Assembly (NCBI GenBank): GCA_019415425.1
Contig: DXZF01000003.1
Span: 1 to 10,186 of the forward strand
Origin: Bacillota bacterium
Lineage (GTDB): Bacteria; Bacillota; Clostridia; Christensenellales; QAND01
Direction of reading: 5' to 3'
Length of the DNA stretch: 10,186 bases
Shown here: positions 4,461 to 10,186 of the stretch, in pieces
How positions within the stretch are numbered: the stretch's first letter is position 1
How the letters are laid out: each line of letters begins with the position of its first letter
Program-made: the position numbers and the translations under genes
The notes under the pieces: generated by a model
The model's input: only the letters and a program-made list of their open reading frames with translations
What the model was told of the DNA's origin: nothing
The model's database searches: none

Positions 4461-6596
4461 GTGGGCCTGACCAATCAATCCATGGGGATTGGCGCGTATA
4501 TAGAGATGAAAGAACAGGCCAAGCGCGCGCCGGGCGATCGGGTGATCGCCCTGGCGGGCAATCCCAATGTGGGCAAGAGCACGGTGTTTAACGCCCTGAC
4601 GGGGATGAATCAACATACGGGCAATTGGCCCGGCAAGACGGTGACCAATGCGCAGGGGATCTGTGTGCACCGTCAAAAGCGATACGTGATGGTGGATATC
4701 CCCGGCACCTATTCGCTGTTGGCCAGCTCCATGGAGGAAGAGGTGGCGCGGGATTTCATCTGCTTTGGCCACCCGGATGCGACGGTGGTCGTGGCGGACG
4801 CCACGTGTTTGGAGCGCAACCTCAACCTCGTTTTGCAGGTGATGGAAGTGACGCCCCACGTCGTGCTGTGCGTCAATTTGATGGATGAAGCCAGGAAAAA
4901 ACACATCCAGATCGATTTGGACGCGCTGCGAGATCAGCTGAAGATCCCGGTCGTCGGGGCGGCGGCACGCAGCGGCACGGGGCTGGAGGCGCTGATGGAT
5001 GCGGTGGAGGCAGCGTGTATGCAGGGGGCCGATGAACGCTATCGGCCGGAGTACCCTGTGTGCATTGAACAGGCAATCGCGCACTTGATGCCATGGGTGC
5101 AGCAGCACCTGCAGGGTGGGCTGGACGCGCGCTGGGTGTGCCTTAAATTGCTGGAGCGCGACGCGTTGCTCAGCGCACACATCTGCGAGGCAACCCAGAT
5201 GCAGCTTGGCGGCGAGGACTGGGAACGGGCTTACCAACAGGCCATGGCGGTGCTGGAACAGGCGCACATGCACCCGCAGGCCATGCGCGACGCCATGGTC
5301 GAACAGCTGGTGCGCGAGAGCGAACGCATCTACCGCAGCTGCGTAAAGACGGATCGTGGGTACGATCGAAAAGACCGCAGGCTGGATCGGCTTTTGACTT
5401 CCAGGGCGACGGGCATCCCGGTGATGCTGCTGTTGATGGGCTTGATCTTCTGGATCACCATCCAGGGAGCCAATGTGCCATCGGCCCTATTGGCCGACGG
5501 ATTGTTCTGGATCGAAGATCAGCTGGCGCTGTGGTTTGCGTCCATGCACGCGCCTACGTGGTTGACGGGAATGCTGGTGCACGGCATGTACCGCACGCTG
5601 GCGTGGGTGATATCCGTCATGTTGCCGCCCATGGCCATTTTCTTTCCGCTGTTTACATTGCTGGAGGATTCCGGTTACCTGCCGCGCATTGCATTCAACA
5701 TGGATTCCTTTTTCAAGCGCGCAGGGGCGCATGGCAAGCAGAGCCTGACCATGTGCATGGGCTTTGGCTGTAATGCCTGTGGCGTGGTGGGATGCCGGAT
5801 CATCGACTCGCCCCGCGAGCGGCTGATCGCAATTCTGACCAACAACTTTGTACCGTGCAATGGGCGGTTTCCCACGCTCATTGCCATGATCAGCATGTTC
5901 TTTGCCACCTCGGCCAGCGGGGTGGCGGGGTCCATCCAGTCCGCACTGCTGCTCATGGGCGTGATCGTGCTGGGCGTGTGCATGACGCTGCTGGTGTCCC
6001 GCGCGCTGTCCGCGACGCTGCTCAAGGGGATGCCGTCATCGTTTGCACTGGAGTTGCCGCCCTACAGGCGGCCGCAAGTGGGCAAGGTGATTGTGCGCTC
6101 CATCTTTGACCGCACGCTGTTTGTGCTGGGGCGCGCCGTGGCGGTGGCTGCGCCGGCCGGACTTGTGATCTGGCTATTGGCCAACGTGCAGGTCGGCGGG
6201 GCGAGCCTGTTGACGCACTGCACGTCGTTTTTGGACCCGCTGGGCAGGTGGATGGGCCTGGATGGCGTCATTCTGATGGCGTTTGTGCTGGGTTTCCCCG
6301 CCAACGAGATCGTCATGCCCATCATCCTGATGAGCTACCTGTGCACGGGCAGCATGATGGAGATGAGCAGCCTGACGCAGCTGCACCTGTTGCTGGTGCA
6401 GAACGGTTGGACGTGGGTGACGGCGCTGTGCATGATGCTGTTTTCCCTCATGCACTTCCCGTGCGGCACCACGTGCTGGACGATTTACAAGGAGACCAAG
6501 AGCGTCAAGTGGACGGCCATCGCAGCGGCATTGCCGACCGCGATCGGCATGGTGGTCTGCATGGTCGTGGCCGGCGTATGCAGGCTGCTGCTATAG
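4461..6596 (+). CDS. feoB: FeoB-family GTP-dependent metal permease (locus 2, variant pore motifs)
   Basis: This 711-residue FeoB-family membrane transporter starts at GTG 4461, set by GGGGAGGG (4446-4453) 7 nt upstream; the ATG at 4482 has no such site. G-domain motifs are G1 GNPNVGKST (33-41), switch I Thr60 in WPGKTV, G3 DIPG (79-82) and G4 NLMD (139-142). The usual G5 Ser-Ala is replaced by GAAARSG (166-172). The membrane part departs from the first copy: GFGCNACGVVGCR (434-446) replaces GFGCSVPAIMATR, NNFVPCNGRFP (461-471) replaces MSCSAKLP, and FPCGTTCW (666-673) replaces MPCVAAMA. This variant type is known in clostridial FeoB-like proteins. Fe(II) is the default substrate, but another divalent metal such as Mn(II) is possible. 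No Cys-rich small protein or clear terminator follows. Confidence 0.92.
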   Translation: MGLTNQSMGIGAYIEMKEQAKRAPGDRVIALAGNPNVGKSTVFNALTGMNQHTGNWPGKTVTNAQGICVHRQKRYVMVDIPGTYSLLASSMEEEVARDFICFGHPDATVVVADATCLERNLNLVLQVMEVTPHVVLCVNLMDEARKKHIQIDLDALRDQLKIPVVGAAARSGTGLEALMDAVEAACMQGADERYRPEYPVCIEQAIAHLMPWVQQHLQGGLDARWVCLKLLERDALLSAHICEATQMQLGGEDWERAYQQAMAVLEQAHMHPQAMRDAMVEQLVRESERIYRSCVKTDRGYDRKDRRLDRLLTSRATGIPVMLLLMGLIFWITIQGANVPSALLADGLFWIEDQLALWFASMHAPTWLTGMLVHGMYRTLAWVISVMLPPMAIFFPLFTLLEDSGYLPRIAFNMDSFFKRAGAHGKQSLTMCMGFGCNACGVVGCRIIDSPRERLIAILTNNFVPCNGRFPTLIAMISMFFATSASGVAGSIQSALLLMGVIVLGVCMTLLVSRALSATLLKGMPSSFALELPPYRRPQVGKVIVRSIFDRTLFVLGRAVAVAAPAGLVIWLLANVQVGGASLLTHCTSFLDPLGRWMGLDGVILMAFVLGFPANEIVMPIILMSYLCTGSMMEMSSLTQLHLLLVQNGWTWVTALCMMLFSLMHFPCGTTCWTIYKETKSVKWTAIAAALPTAIGMVVCMVVAGVCRLLL

Positions 6597-6646
6597 CGGC
6601 TGTGCGCGTACGCAAATGGAAAAACGCATCCAATGGGAGAAGGGGC

Positions 6647-6674
6647 TGGACTCCTGTGTAATCTGTGATATACT
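6647..6674 (+). promoter_or_regulatory. Promoter of the MATE transcription unit
   Basis: TGGACT (6647-6652, 4 of 6 to consensus) and TATACT (6669-6674) are separated by 16 nt. Transcription would start near 6681, giving a leader of about 150 nt before the MATE gene. It makes the MATE gene independent of the feo operon ending 50 nt upstream. Confidence 0.55.
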
Positions 6675-6680
6675 GGTACA

Positions 6681-6790
6681 ACGCACAGGGCCGGTTGGAC
6701 GCCATCGCGGGGGACTGCGCCGGCGCGGATTGGGCGCTTAAACCGGCTCTTGGGGAAACCCCGATGGGCTGCGCACGGGGACGTGCGCAG
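6681..6790 (+). promoter_or_regulatory. Structured 5' leader of the MATE gene, candidate riboswitch (guanidine-IV-like by context)
   Basis: A 10-bp stem (6687-6696 with 6741-6750, one G-U pair) encloses an inner imperfect hairpin (6701-6709 with 6724-6735) whose G-rich loop contains CTGCGC (6715-6720). A small GGGG-AAA-CCCC hairpin (6752-6762) follows, then the intrinsic terminator. CTGCGC can pair with GCGCAG (6785-6790), the 3' arm of that terminator, giving a plausible antiterminator. Two hairpins followed by a terminator, directly upstream of a MepA-like MATE gene, is the known setting of guanidine-IV (mepA motif) riboswitches in Bacillota. I could not check the conserved nucleotides, so the class is an inference; the regulatory-leader call itself is firmer. 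Confidence 0.55.
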
Positions 6791-6810
6791 CATTTTTGCG
6801 GGTTTTTCTT
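6768..6810 (+). terminator. Intrinsic terminator inside the MATE leader (attenuator)
   Basis: GCTGCGCACG (6768-6777) pairs with CGTGCGCAGC (6782-6791), 10 bp around a GGGA loop, followed by TTTTT (6793-6797) and further T-runs at 6803-6807 and 6809-6813. It sits between the promoter and the ribosome binding site of the MATE gene, so it can only serve that gene if termination is conditional. It would also stop read-through from the upstream feo operon, which lacks its own clear terminator. Confidence 0.8.
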
Positions 6811-6831
6811 TTTGTTGGAAGGGGAAGAGAG

Positions 6832-8205
6832 ATGGAAGCCATCAGAGAAAACCGAATGGGAACGGCCCCCATGTTCAAGCTGATCGTGAGCATGTCGCTG
6901 CCTGCGATGTTCTCGATGCTGGTTCAGTCGCTGTACAACGTGGTGGACAGCTACTTCGTCGCACAGATCAGCGAAGAGGCGTTGACCGCCGTCTCGCTGG
7001 CGTACCCGGTGCAGATGCTGCTCGTGGCCGTAGCGGTGGGCACCGGCGTGGGCATCAACTCCGTCGTATCGCGGCGGTTGGGCGCCGGGCGGCAGGAGGA
7101 GGCGGATCGCGCCGCCACGCACGGAATCGTGCTGGCCATCCTGAGCTGGCTGGCATTTGCCGTACTGGGCCTGTGCTTTACCGGCACATTTTTTCACGCC
7201 TTTACGCAAAACGCCAACATCCTTTCCATGGGTTCACAGTATCTGTACACGGTGACGCTCTGTTCGTTTGGCGTGTTTGTCGAGATCAACATGGAAAAGA
7301 CGCTGCAGGCCACCGGCAACATGTTTTATCCCATGCTGTTCCAGCTCGTGGGCGCGGTGACCAACATCATTCTGGACCCCATTATGATCTTTGGCCTTTT
7401 GGGATGCCCGGCCATGGGTGTACTGGGCGCGGCGGTGGCAACGGTCATCGGGCAGATTCTGGCGATGCTCTTCAGCCTGTACGTGGTATTTCGCAAGAGC
7501 CATGCGGTGCATATCACGCTCAAACAATTTCGCTTTAACGGCAGGACGGTACGCGATATCTATGCCGTGGGCGTGCCATCCATCATCATGCAGTCCATCA
7601 GCTCGGTACTGCTGGTGGGGCTCAACGCCATTTTGATTGCGTTTTCTGAAGCGGCCGTATCGGTGTTGGGCGTGTACTACAAGCTGCAGTCGTTTGTCTT
7701 TATGCCGGTATTTGGTCTGACGCACGGCGTCATGCCCATCATGGGTTACAACTATGGCGCACGCAAGCGCGATCGGCTGCTCTCGGCACTGAAGATTGGC
7801 AGTGTAATCGCCTTTGGCATCATGGTGGTGGGTACGATTCTATTCTGGGTGATTCCGGGACCGCTGCTGCGCATCTTCAATGCCTCTGACGCGATGCTGC
7901 AGATCGGGATTCCGGCGTTGCGCATCATCAGCCTGAGCTTTACGGGTGCGGCTGTCGGCATTTTGCTGTCCACGCTGTTTCAAGCGGTGGGCAAGGGCAA
8001 TTACAGTCTGCTCATGTCGGCACTGCGCCAGCTGATCGTGATCCTGCCGCTGGCCTATCTGTTGAGCAAGATCGGCCTGCAGCCGGTGTGGATCGCCTTC
8101 CCCGTGGCGGAGTTGGTGTCGCTGGCAGCCGGTGTGGTACTGTTTTACGGCCTGTACAAAAAGCACCTGGTGCATCTGAAAGCGCCGGACCTCGTACAGG
8201 GCTGA
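6832..8205 (+). CDS. MATE-family multidrug/cation efflux transporter, MepA-like
   Basis: This 457-residue integral membrane protein has about twelve hydrophobic segments in the two-times-six arrangement of MATE exporters, which use Na+ or H+ gradients to expel cationic compounds. Family signatures include the first helix ending QSLYNVVDSYFV (about 32-43), a G-rich NSVVSRRLGAGR turn after TM2, and GNMFYPMLFQLVGAVTNIILDP (about 163-184). In the second half, MGYNYGARKRDR stands at the equivalent turn. These fit the MepA branch. ATG 6832 is preceded by AGGGGA (6820-6825) with 6-nt spacing; a TTG start at 6796 would lie in the terminator T-run and is rejected. The gene has its own promoter and a leader with a conditional terminator, so its substrate or a related compound may induce it. 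The substrate is unknown; guanidine or similar small cations are possible. Confidence 0.9.
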   Translation: MEAIRENRMGTAPMFKLIVSMSLPAMFSMLVQSLYNVVDSYFVAQISEEALTAVSLAYPVQMLLVAVAVGTGVGINSVVSRRLGAGRQEEADRAATHGIVLAILSWLAFAVLGLCFTGTFFHAFTQNANILSMGSQYLYTVTLCSFGVFVEINMEKTLQATGNMFYPMLFQLVGAVTNIILDPIMIFGLLGCPAMGVLGAAVATVIGQILAMLFSLYVVFRKSHAVHITLKQFRFNGRTVRDIYAVGVPSIIMQSISSVLLVGLNAILIAFSEAAVSVLGVYYKLQSFVFMPVFGLTHGVMPIMGYNYGARKRDRLLSALKIGSVIAFGIMVVGTILFWVIPGPLLRIFNASDAMLQIGIPALRIISLSFTGAAVGILLSTLFQAVGKGNYSLLMSALRQLIVILPLAYLLSKIGLQPVWIAFPVAELVSLAAGVVLFYGLYKKHLVHLKAPDLVQG

Positions 8206-8306
8206 CGGGGTGGGCCTGCCCTGCGCGCGTATGAGCGCGTGATACCTCACAGATGATTCCATATCGCCCTGCCAGAGTCGGCCTGTCCACGGCAGATGTG
8301 GCGGGG

Positions 8307-8357
8307 AAAATGCACACGCGGCGCGTACCGTACCCGGTTTCGGGGCAGGTACGCGCC
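8307..8357 (-). terminator. Large branched hairpin, probable terminator of the glutamine synthetase gene
   Basis: GGCGCGTACC (8320-8329) pairs perfectly with GGTACGCGCC (8348-8357), and an inner CCCG/CGGG stem (8333-8336 with 8341-8344) caps it. On the minus strand the stem is followed by GTGTGCATTTTCC, a short T-run at 8310-8307, and it lies about 35 nt after the glnN stop. No T-run follows on the plus strand. No clear terminator for the MATE gene was found in 8206-8306 apart from a weak CGCGC/GCGCG hairpin near 8226-8241. Confidence 0.55.
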
Positions 8358-8391
8358 GTGCGCGTTGCAGAGGAAAATCAATCCATTCGTA

Positions 8392-10186
<1,795 letters not shown>

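Noticed and set aside
6796..6831. TTG start for the MATE gene
   Set aside because: The extra codons lie in the terminator T-run. The ATG at 6832 has a well-placed ribosome binding site and begins the natural MATE N-terminus.
8381..8391. 11-nt AATCCATTCGT shared with the candidate RNA's 3' hairpin
   Set aside because: A match of this length is expected by chance several times in 10 kb, and no flanking similarity is seen.

Overview
The window reads as a metal-transport-rich stretch of a GC-rich Gram-positive chromosome, most likely Bacillota of the class Clostridia. The basis is the purine-rich Shine-Dalgarno sites, the feoA-feoB-Cys-rich small membrane protein arrangement typical of clostridia, a MepA-like MATE exporter, and a type III glutamine synthetase. 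No species can be named from the sequence alone. No mobile element, tRNA, rRNA or CRISPR array is seen.

Layout, left to right. (1) 1-262: the tail of a possible Cys-rich reading frame, an inverted repeat, a sigma-A-type promoter (161-188), and a leader with mutually exclusive base pairings. (2) 263-2674 (+): first ferrous-iron operon, feoA, feoB (4-nt overlap) and a 52-residue FeoB-associated Cys-rich membrane protein, closed by a terminator at 2690-2718. (3) 2719-3103: no protein gene, but on the minus strand a near-consensus promoter (3036-3064) and a classical terminator (2833-2851) bracket an apparent stand-alone RNA of about 200 nt. A perfect 15-bp hairpin (2742-2775) lies beyond it. (4) 3104-4018 (-): a CorA-family divalent-cation transporter. 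(5) 4189-6596 (+): a second feoA-feoB pair, divergent from corA, whose FeoB has a different set of pore motifs. (6) 6647-8205 (+): a promoter, a structured 5' leader ending in an intrinsic terminator (riboswitch or attenuator architecture), and a MATE-family exporter. (7) 8206-8391: intergenic region with a strong hairpin that probably ends the minus-strand gene. (8) 8392 to beyond the right edge (-): glutamine synthetase type III, missing its N-terminus.

Together the central genes form a divalent-metal uptake block: two FeoAB systems, probably differing in metal preference or regulation, flank a CorA channel. The MATE gene has its own promoter and conditional terminator and is probably controlled by a ligand it exports; guanidine-IV (mepA motif) is the leading class by context. 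The glutamine synthetase is a separate nitrogen-assimilation unit. The observations most worth a second look are the unassigned RNA gene at about 2826-3029, the MATE leader at 6681-6810, and the bistable leader of the first feo operon.
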